From Ilyomonas limi (GTDB taxonomy: Bacteria > Bacteroidota > Bacteroidia > Chitinophagales > Chitinophagaceae), in NCBI RefSeq assembly GCF_005233845.1, contig NZ_SZQL01000030.1, positions 1 to 32,346 on the forward strand: DNA of 32,346 bases. The letters are read 5' to 3'. Shown one piece after another: positions 1-8,581 of the stretch. Position 1 is the first letter of the stretch. Every line of letters begins with the position of its first letter. A model generated the notes under the pieces. That model worked only from the letters and a program-made list of their open reading frames with translations. It had not been told where the DNA came from and made no database searches. The translations under genes and the position numbers were made by a program.

Positions 1-137
1 TCATTACCCGCCCGTAATTCCTGCACCCGCCTGTCATTTACATCAAAACCAATGACGGGGTACAACTTCGAAAACTCGACCGCCAGCGGCAGCCCTACAT
101 AGCCTAAACCAATTATGGCAATCCTGTAACTTGACAT
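1..137 (-). CDS. Nucleotide-sugar dehydrogenase (UDP-glucose/GDP-mannose dehydrogenase family), N-terminus only
   Basis: This is the first 45 codons of a gene that runs leftward out of the window. It begins MSSYRIAIIGLGYVGLPLAV, a Rossmann GxGxxG NAD-binding start, followed by EFSKLYPVIGFDVNDRRVQEL, the usual second strand and helix of UDP-glucose/UDP-GlcNAc/GDP-mannose dehydrogenases (TviB/WbpA type). Family members oxidise the C6 hydroxyl of a nucleotide sugar to a uronic acid for capsule, O-antigen or exopolysaccharide. The substrate cannot be read from this fragment. A NusG-like antiterminator lies 216 bp upstream on the same strand, as is usual at the head of Bacteroidota polysaccharide operons. 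The family call is firm; the exact enzyme is open because the catalytic Cys region is outside the window. Confidence 0.85.
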   Translation of the reverse strand, partial: MSSYRIAIIGLGYVGLPLAVEFSKLYPVIGFDVNDRRVQELRAGN

Positions 138-209
138 AAAAACAGTAATTATCTTTTTAAGGTTAAAATAGAGTTTGTTAGACAAAAATTATTTTTAAAA
201 GGGCTGGTG

Positions 210-230
210 AATGGCATAAATTTTGCCATT
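210..230 (-). promoter_or_regulatory. Leader hairpin between the NusG-like gene and the polysaccharide gene
   Basis: A perfect 7-bp inverted repeat, AATGGCA - 7 nt - TGCCATT, lies in the 216-bp leader upstream of the sugar dehydrogenase. No T-run follows on the minus strand, so it is not a standard terminator. Since UpxY/LoaP-type proteins act on leader RNA of polysaccharide operons, this could be part of a recognition or pause site. That role is inference. Confidence 0.3.
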
Positions 231-353
231 TTCCGGCCGCAAAATTGTTATATTCATAAGCTTAGTAACAGGCATAATTCTCCTGTTAAGTATTAGCGCC
301 GATGTGTGAAAGCAGCATTAATACTTTTGACTATGTTTAAAAAACAATAGTTT

Positions 354-857
354 TTAAACGGCTTTTAGTATTTCAATATTCTCTTTTTCTACTTCGGCAA
401 GAAGGTGATAACCTAATGAGGGCAGCAGTACTTTGACTGTTTTATTTTTTACCTCTACAACTTCACCTTCAAGCGCCGTAAGTGGCCCATTAAGAATGCG
501 GACTTTATCGTTGGATTGAATATTTTTGATTACTGAAACATATTGGTATTCAGCAAGAAAATGTTTGATAACTTCGATTTCTTCGTTTTTAATAACAGCC
601 GGCTTACCAAGCCAGTGTACAAAGTTTAATACACCTTGTGTTTCTAAAGTTAGAAAATATTCCTTTGCTGAAATGAAAACAAATACGTAAGAAGTAAACA
701 GCGGTTCATGAATTATCTTTTTCCGGTCAGCCCATTGTTTACTCACTTTTCGTACCGGGCAGTAATTGATAATGTTCTTTTTGGTAAGCAGTTCGGCAAC
801 TTTCTTTTCAAATTTGGGCCGGGTGTATAACGCGTACCATTTTTTGGTATTTAGCAT
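354..857 (-). CDS. NusG-like transcription antiterminator, UpxY/RfaH type
   Basis: This 167-aa protein starts MLNTKKWYALYTRPKFEKKVAELL, the typical NusG N-terminal (NGN) beginning with the WYAL-T-P-EKK pattern, and the NGN domain runs to about residue 105. Residues 115-160 (NDKVRILNGPLTALEGEVVEV) form a KOW-like C-terminal domain with the conserved G-P-G-V spacing. General NusG is usually a longer ribosomal-operon protein, so this is a specialised paralog. In Bacteroides such proteins (UpxY) ride with RNA polymerase to prevent early termination of the capsule operon whose first gene they are. The sugar-dehydrogenase gene downstream on the same strand fits that role. The stop codon overlaps an AT-rich inverted repeat (335-359), which could end or slow transcription there. 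Confidence 0.85.
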   Translation of the reverse strand: MLNTKKWYALYTRPKFEKKVAELLTKKNIINYCPVRKVSKQWADRKKIIHEPLFTSYVFVFISAKEYFLTLETQGVLNFVHWLGKPAVIKNEEIEVIKHFLAEYQYVSVIKNIQSNDKVRILNGPLTALEGEVVEVKNKTVKVLLPSLGYHLLAEVEKENIEILKAV

Positions 858-1387
858 ACAAAGGTTTTAGAGTTAAGCTTTGGTTGGTGAGCAATAGACA
901 GGCTATCGCCAATCCCGCTTACATGTTTACCTTAAGCAGGTTTTATTATTGTATAAATTTTTTACTACATCGGCGTAAAAGCGCAAACCAGTTTTGGTAA
1001 GATTTGCACATATACACCACAAGACAGCACACTTCGCATTCCAGTTAATTATTCATTACCTGGGATTCAAGATACCTTATGTTTTTTTTGAATTGGATTC
1101 TGTAAAGCCTATGATAAGTATCAGTTAGGGTTACATCATAGGAAATACGGATATGTATAGCGAATGCGCATTCAGCAATTAATCAACTCTACGTTTTGGT
1201 TTATATAAAAAATCAGAATTGATAAGAACCTTATTTCAAATTATCTGAATACGCTATAGTAAGCGATTTTTGATGTGTATTCTTCCTTGTTTAAAAACTT
1301 AAGGGTTAGAATTTTCACTCAGCAAAAGTATTTACGCTAAATATAAGCCTTTTGTTCATTTTTGTTCTTAATTCTTTCAACACGTCT
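858..1387. other. Intergenic region, no gene seen
   Basis: This 530-bp AT-rich gap between two minus-strand genes has no convincing ORF. The one structural item noticed is an 8-bp inverted repeat, CCTATGAT (1108-1115) and ATCATAGG (1135-1142), separated by 19 nt, which could be an operator or weak hairpin. The leader and promoter of the NusG-like gene should lie here, but no clear TAnnTTTG box is present. Confidence 0.4.
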
Positions 1388-2593
1388 TTATACATTAGTA
1401 ATTTCCGATAAACTGGATAGCTTTTCAAATCCTGTTTTCTTTATCAGTTCAGTAAATTGCCTGAACTGCTTTTGATTAATCTCTTTTAAAAGAGATGCCA
1501 GCAAGAGGTATAATATTGTGCTGAGTTTTTTTGACGTAAAATAAAATTCAGATGGGTATAGCCGCACAAAGACCGCTTTAGCTTCTTTTTGCTCATTAAT
1601 TTTTATAAGAGCAATAGCTTTTAACAACAACAATTGTTCATAACACCCACCACTTATGTGACCTTCTTTGTGCTGGTAATTTGTAAAAGCATAATTGATA
1701 TAGAACAATGCTTCCTCATAGTGCTTGGTCAGAACAAGGGCAAGAGACAACGGGTACTCAAAACAATTGTATAAATAGCGGCTACTTTTAGTAGATTTTA
1801 TAACATTATGCATATTGTATGCTTCTGCCAATATTTGCTCAGCATTTGGTTGATGTTCATCTGCATAAAAAAGTTTGCCTGCAAAGTACCAGCTATAAAC
1901 AAACGCCGGCATATCAGGTGAAAGATTTTGACGCTGTAAATATTCATAATTTTTTTTTAACGCTTTAAGATTGTTCGTAAGCCAATCGCGTGTGCATAAT
2001 AAAGAATATCCAAACAATTGACCTTCGGGTGTCTTATTTTCATTAAGATAAAATCTAATTCCTAAACCGAAAAAGGAACTAAGTTTATCTATATTGATAA
2101 AATGCTCAAAATAAAATTTACGGCCAATGGTAGTTTTTGCAACAGCACGCTGAAACTTCTCAATTAGTTCCGGCTTTTTTTGCAAAAAGCTGATGGTATG
2201 TCCCATAAACGTAAGGAAAGCATCATCATTTTCATTTTTTATCTGCAGTTCTTTAAAGAGACTAAGACAGTAAAAAAGAACACTGGGATCTTCTTCCTGC
2301 AATGCCCGATCACTGTTCCGCTCCTTTAGTATTAGCATTTCGTCGGGAGAATCGTAATTACAGTACTTTGCCAGTATGATAAGCGTAGAATTTGAAGCAG
2401 CATATTTTGCTTTCACCAGCCCAAAAAAACGCCTCAGTGTATTTTGATTAAGAGAGAAACCGGTTTTATTGAAAATCTCGGTACAGAGCAAACTGCAATC
2501 ACCATAAGAAGTTACGCTGCGCCCAAATACTTCTTCTACCTCCTTTCGGATGATTGTAGCTATATTACCCTTCTCCTTCAACGGTTTATCCAT
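1388..2593 (-). CDS. Hypothetical protein with HTH-like N-terminus and helical repeat body
   Basis: This is a 401-aa protein that I do not recognise by name. The start chosen is the Met beginning MDKPLKEKGN; the reading frame stays open 57 codons further upstream, but that extension is hydrophobic and unlike a conserved N-terminus. Residues about 20-85 read like a DNA-binding helical module (SLNQNTLRRFFGL followed by STLIILAKYCNYDSPDEML), a pattern I associate with Bacteroidota regulator-like proteins. The remaining roughly 300 residues are alpha-helical, rich in Tyr, Phe and Leu, with repeated Ala/Tyr helices resembling degenerate TPR units. There is no signal peptide or membrane span. It stands alone on the minus strand. 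A regulatory or scaffolding role is inference. Confidence 0.6.
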   Translation of the reverse strand: MDKPLKEKGNIATIIRKEVEEVFGRSVTSYGDCSLLCTEIFNKTGFSLNQNTLRRFFGLVKAKYAASNSTLIILAKYCNYDSPDEMLILKERNSDRALQEEDPSVLFYCLSLFKELQIKNENDDAFLTFMGHTISFLQKKPELIEKFQRAVAKTTIGRKFYFEHFINIDKLSSFFGLGIRFYLNENKTPEGQLFGYSLLCTRDWLTNNLKALKKNYEYLQRQNLSPDMPAFVYSWYFAGKLFYADEHQPNAEQILAEAYNMHNVIKSTKSSRYLYNCFEYPLSLALVLTKHYEEALFYINYAFTNYQHKEGHISGGCYEQLLLLKAIALIKINEQKEAKAVFVRLYPSEFYFTSKKLSTILYLLLASLLKEINQKQFRQFTELIKKTGFEKLSSLSEITNV

Positions 2594-3121
2594 TATATTA
2601 ATATATGTATCCTGCCAAATATAGGGTACTATTTCATCAATACAGTTTAAATTTAGGGCGGTATTATTAAATATATGCTGGAAGTTGAAGAGAAGAAGAA
2701 AGATAGCGGGACGAAATTGCCTTGTACGTTGTGATGCAAACAAGGTGGAATTATGTGTCCTCACCGGTTGTTGATAAAGGTAGTAAGGAATGGAAATGCA
2801 GTCGGTATTTTAAACAGTTTTAGAGTGAGTATCTGCATAAGCAATCCAGGTATTTACAGCCTAACTGCCCTTTTACCAGTATCTCATTGGTAAGCAGTTT
2901 ACAAAAGCCGTAGTAGGAGTAAGCACCTCATTCAGAGTAAAAATCAACCAGCTCAGCAGAAGAACTACTTGCTTCTTAAAAGCTCGTTTATCTCTATGTC
3001 ATTATTACACTGGCCATTACTAAATATAATCAACATCTATCAAACATTCAATGGCATTATTCTTCATGTTTTGTGTGACGGTGTAATAATTGAATTAAAC
3101 CAAATCTTAGTTTTAGAAGAT
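2594..3121. other. Intergenic region, no gene seen
   Basis: This 528-bp gap lies between the HTH-like gene and the tRNA terminator. The upstream codons of the HTH-like frame continue to 2764 but are not supported as coding. I see no RNA gene, no strong hairpin and no -7 box with a matching -33 element. Confidence 0.4.
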
Positions 3122-3154
3122 AAAAAAGCGCTACAATAATTGTTGTAGCGCTTT
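3122..3154 (-). terminator. Rho-independent terminator of tRNA-Ala
   Basis: A perfect 12-bp inverted repeat (AAAGCGCTACAA, 6-nt loop, TTGTAGCGCTTT) is followed on the minus strand by a run of six T. It sits 11 bp past the tRNA 3' end. Confidence 0.85.
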
Positions 3155-3163
3155 GATAATCAG

Positions 3164-3238
<75 letters not shown>

Positions 3239-3251
3239 GTTTGCAGGGAGG

Positions 3252-3281
3252 CAAAAATAAAGGTTTCCAGTTGCCTGCAAA
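3252..3281 (-). promoter_or_regulatory. Bacteroidota-type promoter for tRNA-Ala
   Basis: On the minus strand TTTG (complement of 3278-3281) is followed after 18 nt by TATTTTTG (complement of 3252-3259). This matches the Bacteroidota housekeeping pattern TTTG / TAnnTTTG. The predicted start point is about 3246, some 8 nt before the mature tRNA. It is the best -33/-7 pair seen in the window. Confidence 0.7.
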
Positions 3282-3327
3282 AACATTTATAAAAAATTAT
3301 CCGTCCTCATTCGCTACCAATAATTGC

Positions 3328-3804
3328 TTATTCAAATGCATATTTGTGAATATGGGTATGAATTTCGGGCAGTTGCATGAAAGCTGCCGTGCCATACCAC
3401 AAAAACAAATCAAAATCAAACACTTTTGCCTGCACTGCGGGGTCGGTGGCTACTAATTGCTTTCCTTCTTCTACAGTCGAAACATTGAACACATAAATGC
3501 CACGATAATTTTGATCATTTTTTTCCAACGGACCAGCAGTAAGCAATTTGCCTTCGCTGGCAAGCCGGTTAATGTTCTTAAAGTGACCGGCAAAAATACT
3601 ATCGCGTTGCTGCTGGCTTAATCCCGTGGCAGTGCCGCTTTTCAGCATAGCAAGTACATACATCTTCATACCTCTTTCATCGGCACCTAATTTTTTGGCT
3701 AATGTAGAATCGTAATCTTTATTGGGCTTTTGTTGTGCAATGCCTGATAAACAAAACAGCAATGAGGAAAGAAAAAATATCCATAAAAAGAACACTTTTT
3801 TCAT
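3328..3804 (-). CDS. Exported YCII-domain protein
   Basis: This 158-aa protein has a clear signal peptide (MKKVFFLWIFFLSSLLFCLSG, cleavage near IAQQ) and then a YCII-like domain over about residues 45-145. Visible family features are YVLAMLKSG, HFKNINRLASEGKLLTAGPL and a late RGIYVFNVSTVEEGKQLVATDPAV segment, the dimeric ferredoxin-like alpha-beta fold. YCII domains are usually cytosolic and of poorly defined function, some tied to catabolic or dehalogenation pathways. The export signal is a notable variant. The TATTTTTA sequence about 30 nt before the start could be its -7 box. The tRNA lies 90 bp downstream on the same strand but has its own promoter. The fold call is firm; the role is unknown. 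Confidence 0.75.
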   Translation of the reverse strand: MKKVFFLWIFFLSSLLFCLSGIAQQKPNKDYDSTLAKKLGADERGMKMYVLAMLKSGTATGLSQQQRDSIFAGHFKNINRLASEGKLLTAGPLEKNDQNYRGIYVFNVSTVEEGKQLVATDPAVQAKVFDFDLFLWYGTAAFMQLPEIHTHIHKYAFE

Positions 3805-3953
3805 AGCAGATTAGTTGAATGGTTATACAGTAAAAATAAGAATTTAAGGACATAAGCAACCGGAATTTACACCAACATTCAGCATCGCTTTTGTTGTCTG
3901 TTTTTCTAACATTCCCTTACACCTCCAAACTGGTATAAAACCTACATATTTAG

Positions 3954-3961
3954 TACTTTTG
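3954..3961 (+). promoter_or_regulatory. Candidate -7 box of mfd
   Basis: TACTTTTG, an exact TAnnTTTG match, ends 11 nt before the mfd ATG. The -33 region is weak (CTGG at a suitable distance). It predicts a leader of only a few nucleotides. Confidence 0.55.
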
Positions 3962-3972
3962 CAGTCCGATTT

Positions 3973-6900
3973 ATGAATCTACATACACTGCTACAGCAGT
4001 ATCAAAATGAAAAGCGCGTTATTCAGCTAACGCACCAGCTTTCTTTTGCCCCAACCGATCAGTCTTCCGAAAAAGTTTTTCTCAAAAACCTGCAGGGCAG
4101 CAGCGCAGAGTTTATGGTGGCATCTGTATTTGCACATCCTAACACGCAGAGTTTGAATCATTTGGTAGTGTTGAACGATGCAGAAGAAGCAGCTTATTTT
4201 CAGAATACACTGGAAAATTTAACCTCCGCATTAGACTTGTTTTACTTTCCTTCTTCGTTTAAAAACAGGAAGAATTTCCGCCTGCTCAACTCCTCGCACG
4301 TCATGTTGCGAACCGAAGCGTTGACGAAGTTATCTGCCGGTGGTAATAAAAAGATTGTGGTCACCTATCCCGAAGCATTGTTCGAGAAAGTGGTGCTGCC
4401 AAAGACACTCAGCGGCAATATCATCAACATTAAAGTGAATGATACCATTAGCCTCGAAAGTTTGCTCGAACTTTTTAGCATGTATGGTTTTGTGCGCAGC
4501 GATTTCGTGTACGAGCCGGGGCAATATGCACTGCGCGGCGGTATTTTGGATATTTATTCTTTCGGTAATGAAAAACCGTACCGTGTAGAATTATTTGGCA
4601 ACGAAGTGGACAGCATCCGCATTTTTGATCCTGAAACGCAGTTGAGTGAGCGCAAACTGTTGCAGGTATCCATCATTCCCAATGTAGAGACACAATTTGA
4701 AACCGGCGATAAAGTTTCCTTGCTTGAATTTCTTCCCGAAAACACCATTGTATGGCTAAAAGACTGGGATGTAATTAAGGAAAAAATAGAAGTGCAGGAA
4801 GAAGACCTGGGCTTGTATTTAGAAAGAACAAAAGCGGAAGCCGAGCACTTAAAGGAAGAAAGTGAAAGACTAAAAAAAGAAGGCTTTACCAAAAAAGCAG
4901 CAGCCTTGCTGGAAGGTGAAAACGAGGAAGAAGATGAAACAACCATTCTGAAAGAAGTAAGCCTGCCGGACTTCTCGCCGGCAGCAACAATAGAGCGGCA
5001 AATACAACAGCGGCACATTGTAGAGTTTGGTTATAAGCCACAATTTGCAGTTACTGAAATTGAATTTAACACCAAATCACAACCTTCTTTCAACCGCCAG
5101 TTTGATTTGCTGATTACGAATTTAAAAGCGCACGAAGCTGCCAAATACAGCATTTATATTTTTGCAGAACAGGCAAAGCAATTAGAGCGGCTGCACAGTA
5201 TTTTTACGGATTTAAAAACGGAAATACAATTTGTACCTGTTGCTACCAGCATACACGAAGGTTTTATAGATGAAGACCTGAAAATAGTGTGCTATACCGA
5301 TCATCAGATTTTTCAGCGTTATCATAAATACCGTGTAAAACAAGCATATAATAAAAACAAGGCACTTACGCTTAAAACCTTACGGGACCTGCAACCCGGC
5401 GATTTTGTAACACATATAGATCATGGCGTGGGTACCTACAGCGGCTTGCAAAAAATAGAAGTAGCTGGTCGCTTGCAGGAAGCGGTGCGCATCATTTATA
5501 AAGGTAGCGATATATTGTATGTAAACATTAATTCGCTGCACAAAATAAGCAAATACACCGGCAAAGAAGGCACGGAGCCGAAGATTAATAAACTGGGCAG
5601 CGATGTATGGAATAAGCTGAAAGAAAAGACAAAAACGAAGGTTAAAGAAATTGCTTTCGACCTTATTAAATTATACGCACAGCGTAAAGCACAGCACGGC
5701 TTTGCGTATGCACCCGACAATTACATGCAATCTGAGTTGGAAGCTTCTTTTATTTATGAAGACACGCCCGACCAGGCAAAGGCTGTTGCTGATGTAAAGA
5801 AAGATATGGAGCAGCAATCGCCCATGGACCGTTTGGTGTGCGGTGATGTGGGTTTTGGTAAAACAGAAGTCGCCATTCGTGCGGCATTCAAAGCAGTGTT
5901 GGATGGCAAACAGGTGGCAGTATTAGTACCAACCACTATTCTTGCTTTTCAGCATTATAAAACGTTTGAAGATCGGTTGAAAGAGTTTCCGGTAAGTGTA
6001 GATTATGTGAACCGCTTTAAATCATCAAAAGAAAAAAAAGAAACCTACCAGAAAGTTGCAGATGGTAAAGTGGACATCATTGTAGGCACCCATGCATTAC
6101 TAAGTAAAGATGTCAAGTTTAAGGACCTGGGCTTAATGATTATTGATGAAGAGCAGAAGTTTGGCGTGGCGCATAAAGAGAAATTGAAAACACTGAAAAC
6201 GAATGTGGATTGCTTAACATTAACCGCAACACCTATCCCACGCACACTGCATTTTAGCCTGATGGGCGCACGCGATTTAAGTATTATCAATACGCCGCCA
6301 CCTAACCGGCAACCGATACAAACCGAAGTGCAGGTATTTAATTTAGAAACTATCCGCGATGCGATTTATTATGAAACAGAGCGTGGAGGTCAAGTGTTCT
6401 TTATTCACAACCGTGTACAAGGCTTGCCCGAAATGGCTGCCATGATACAGGCGCAATGTCCGGACTTAAGTATTTCTTACGCGCACGGACAAATGGAAGG
6501 CGACCAGTTGGAAGAAAAGATTCTGGATTTTATAGATAGAAAATACGATGTACTGGTGTGTACCAATATTGTAGAAAGCGGCGTGGATATCCCGAATGTG
6601 AATACGATTATCGTAAACAATGCACATCATTTTGGCCTGAGCGATTTGCACCAGTTGCGCGGTCGTGTGGGTCGCAGTAATAAGAAAGCGTTTTGTTATT
6701 TGTTAGCTCCGCCGATGAGCACCTTACCGACCGACAGCCGTAAGCGCTTGCAAACATTAGAGCAATTCAGTGAGTTAGGTAGCGGTTTCCAGATTGCAAT
6801 GCGCGATTTGGATATACGTGGTGCAGGTAATTTGCTGGGTGGTGAGCAAAGCGGCTTTATGGCAGAGATTGGCTTTGAAATGTACCAGAAGATTTTGGAT

Positions 6901-7464
6901 GAAGCAGTGCGCGAACTGAAGCGTACTTCGTTCAAAGATCTGTTTAAAGAAGAGATCAGCAAGCAGGATGATTATGTAACAGACTGCACCATTGATACCG
7001 ATTTGGAAATATTGATACCAGATGATTATGTAGAAAGTATTACTGAACGTTTATCGCTTTATACACGATTAGATAATTGCGAAGATGAACGTGAGTTGCA
7101 GGCTTTTCATGCAGAAATGCAAGACCGTTTTGGACCGATGCCAAAGCCGGTGGAAGATTTGTTTACCACCGTTCGCTGCCGCCGCTTAGCAATAGATTTG
7201 GGCTTTGAGAAAATGAGTTTAAAGGATAACACGCTGCGTTGTTATTTCATCAACCGTCCAGACTCGCCATATTTTGAAAGTGATTTGTTTAAGCGCATTT
7301 TGGATTACCTGCAAACAGGCACCAACAAAGCGCGTTTAAAACAAGCCGGTAAAAACTTTTTACTGATTAGTGATGATGTGAAGGATATGAATGACATGCA
7401 TCGGTTTTTAAAGCGCATGCATACAGAAGTGATTGGGGTGAGCGCGGAGAGTGTGGTGGGGTAA
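3973..7464 (+). CDS. mfd: Transcription-repair coupling factor Mfd
   Basis: This 1163-aa protein has normal length for the family (E. coli about 1150). It removes RNA polymerase stalled at DNA lesions and recruits UvrA for nucleotide excision repair. The UvrB-like N-terminal half includes YEPGQYALRGGILDIYSFG near residue 180. An acidic Lys/Glu-rich stretch around 270-325 looks like a linker. The RNA-polymerase-interacting domain is marked by GDFVTHIDHGVGTYSGL near residue 480. The SF2 translocase has Walker A GDVGFGKTE near 625, the DEEQ box IIDEEQKFGV near 725 and TATPIPRTLHFSL near 755. NIVESGVDIPNVNTII and the HQLRGRVGR motif follow near 875-905. The C-terminal regulatory domain is complete. 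The stop is 17 bp before the AbiH gene, with no terminator between. Confidence 0.97.
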   Translation: MNLHTLLQQYQNEKRVIQLTHQLSFAPTDQSSEKVFLKNLQGSSAEFMVASVFAHPNTQSLNHLVVLNDAEEAAYFQNTLENLTSALDLFYFPSSFKNRKNFRLLNSSHVMLRTEALTKLSAGGNKKIVVTYPEALFEKVVLPKTLSGNIINIKVNDTISLESLLELFSMYGFVRSDFVYEPGQYALRGGILDIYSFGNEKPYRVELFGNEVDSIRIFDPETQLSERKLLQVSIIPNVETQFETGDKVSLLEFLPENTIVWLKDWDVIKEKIEVQEEDLGLYLERTKAEAEHLKEESERLKKEGFTKKAAALLEGENEEEDETTILKEVSLPDFSPAATIERQIQQRHIVEFGYKPQFAVTEIEFNTKSQPSFNRQFDLLITNLKAHEAAKYSIYIFAEQAKQLERLHSIFTDLKTEIQFVPVATSIHEGFIDEDLKIVCYTDHQIFQRYHKYRVKQAYNKNKALTLKTLRDLQPGDFVTHIDHGVGTYSGLQKIEVAGRLQEAVRIIYKGSDILYVNINSLHKISKYTGKEGTEPKINKLGSDVWNKLKEKTKTKVKEIAFDLIKLYAQRKAQHGFAYAPDNYMQSELEASFIYEDTPDQAKAVADVKKDMEQQSPMDRLVCGDVGFGKTEVAIRAAFKAVLDGKQVAVLVPTTILAFQHYKTFEDRLKEFPVSVDYVNRFKSSKEKKETYQKVADGKVDIIVGTHALLSKDVKFKDLGLMIIDEEQKFGVAHKEKLKTLKTNVDCLTLTATPIPRTLHFSLMGARDLSIINTPPPNRQPIQTEVQVFNLETIRDAIYYETERGGQVFFIHNRVQGLPEMAAMIQAQCPDLSISYAHGQMEGDQLEEKILDFIDRKYDVLVCTNIVESGVDIPNVNTIIVNNAHHFGLSDLHQLRGRVGRSNKKAFCYLLAPPMSTLPTDSRKRLQTLEQFSELGSGFQIAMRDLDIRGAGNLLGGEQSGFMAEIGFEMYQKILDEAVRELKRTSFKDLFKEEISKQDDYVTDCTIDTDLEILIPDDYVESITERLSLYTRLDNCEDERELQAFHAEMQDRFGPMPKPVEDLFTTVRCRRLAIDLGFEKMSLKDNTLRCYFINRPDSPYFESDLFKRILDYLQTGTNKARLKQAGKNFLLISDDVKDMNDMHRFLKRMHTEVIGVSAESVVG

Positions 7465-7481
7465 AATTTTTATATTTGAAA

Positions 7482-8534
7482 ATGTACAATAGATTAACCA
7501 TAATTGGTAATGGTTTTGATTTAGCACATGGGCTTAAAACAAGCTACAAGAATTTCTTGGATTGGTATATGTGTAAATCTTTTGAACGGTTTTGTGAAAA
7601 CAAACACTATTCTGATTCTTTAATTACAATTTCAAATAAGTATAGTGGTATGTATTCAAGGTTTGCTCAAATGCCTAAAACTTTCGAAGATGTATTGACC
7701 TTTATTTCATCTAATGAATATCAACATGTTAATTACCAGTCTAAATTTTTCAATGGCTTATTAAAGACTTTTAAAACAAATAATTGGGTTGATATTGAAA
7801 GAGAATATTTTAATTTATTAAAAAACTACTTTTCCAATCCTAATATAAACAATAAAAAAGAGGTTGTTACAAAGCTAAATAAAGAGTTTGATTTTATAAT
7901 TCTTCAACTTGCGGATTATATCGAAACAATAAATAAAATTATTTTAAATGTACCTAAATTAGAAATAGATAATTCTGCAACTAATCTAAAACGAGCCTTT
8001 AAAACTGTCAGTAAAAACTTTGAAATTAAGTTTTTAAATTTTAACTACACAGATACACTGCAACTAAAAGATTATGCAAATGAAGACGATATAATTCATA
8101 TTCACGGTAGAGTTACTAACATAAAAAATAACCCAATCATCTTTGGCTATGGGGATGAAAGTGATCCTGCTTATCAAAATATTGAAGATTCAGGCGAGAA
8201 TGTATATTTAGAACATATAAAGTCCTTTGGTTATCTTCAAACACATAATTATCATGATCTACTTTCTTATATAGACTCAGCACCTTATGAAGTTTTTATA
8301 GTAGGACATTCTTGTGGCTTATCGGACCGGATTTTATTAAATACAATATTTGAACATCCGAATTGTAAAAGGATCGAAATCTTTTATCATGTTAGAAATG
8401 ATGGTAGTGATAATTTCAAAGAAATTACTCAAGAAATCTCACGACATTTTAAACCTCATAATAAGGATATGATGCGTAGAAAAATATTGAATAAAGACAT
8501 AAGGAGTTTCATTCCGCAAAATAAACTTTCATAA
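7482..8534 (+). CDS. AbiH-family abortive-infection protein
   Basis: This protein of about 350 aa begins MYNRLTIIGNGFDLAHGLKT, the hallmark of the AbiH family: a Rossmann-like GNGFDLAHGL-T-Y-F-W motif at the extreme N-terminus. Later family features are FNYTDTL near residue 185, HIHGR near 205 and the FIVGHSCGLSDRILL segment near 275. AbiH of lactococcal plasmids blocks phage multiplication by an unsettled mechanism. The ATG at 7482 is chosen because homologs start right at this motif; an in-frame TTG lies two codons earlier (7476). The gene is visibly more AT-rich than mfd and uses AAT/ATT/TTA codons heavily, suggesting horizontal acquisition. No promoter is evident, so it is probably read through from mfd. 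Confidence 0.85.
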   Translation: MYNRLTIIGNGFDLAHGLKTSYKNFLDWYMCKSFERFCENKHYSDSLITISNKYSGMYSRFAQMPKTFEDVLTFISSNEYQHVNYQSKFFNGLLKTFKTNNWVDIEREYFNLLKNYFSNPNINNKKEVVTKLNKEFDFIILQLADYIETINKIILNVPKLEIDNSATNLKRAFKTVSKNFEIKFLNFNYTDTLQLKDYANEDDIIHIHGRVTNIKNNPIIFGYGDESDPAYQNIEDSGENVYLEHIKSFGYLQTHNYHDLLSYIDSAPYEVFIVGHSCGLSDRILLNTIFEHPNCKRIEIFYHVRNDGSDNFKEITQEISRHFKPHNKDMMRRKILNKDIRSFIPQNKLS

Positions 8535-8581
8535 GTTTTGCTCATGCGTTCATTTTATAAAACACCAACAACCCCAACCCC

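Noticed and set aside
335-359. AT-rich inverted repeat GTTTAAAAA / TTTTTAAAC at the NusG-like gene's stop codon
   Set aside because: The stem is entirely A/T apart from one G-C pair and includes the stop codon. It is too weak to call a terminator.
3241-3456. 71-aa plus-strand ORF antisense to the YCII gene
   Set aside because: It starts at the tRNA 5' flank and runs antisense to a well-supported gene; no family features.
4554-5018. 154-aa minus-strand ORF inside mfd
   Set aside because: Ser-rich complement of an mfd region with Glu/Lys codons; a shadow frame.
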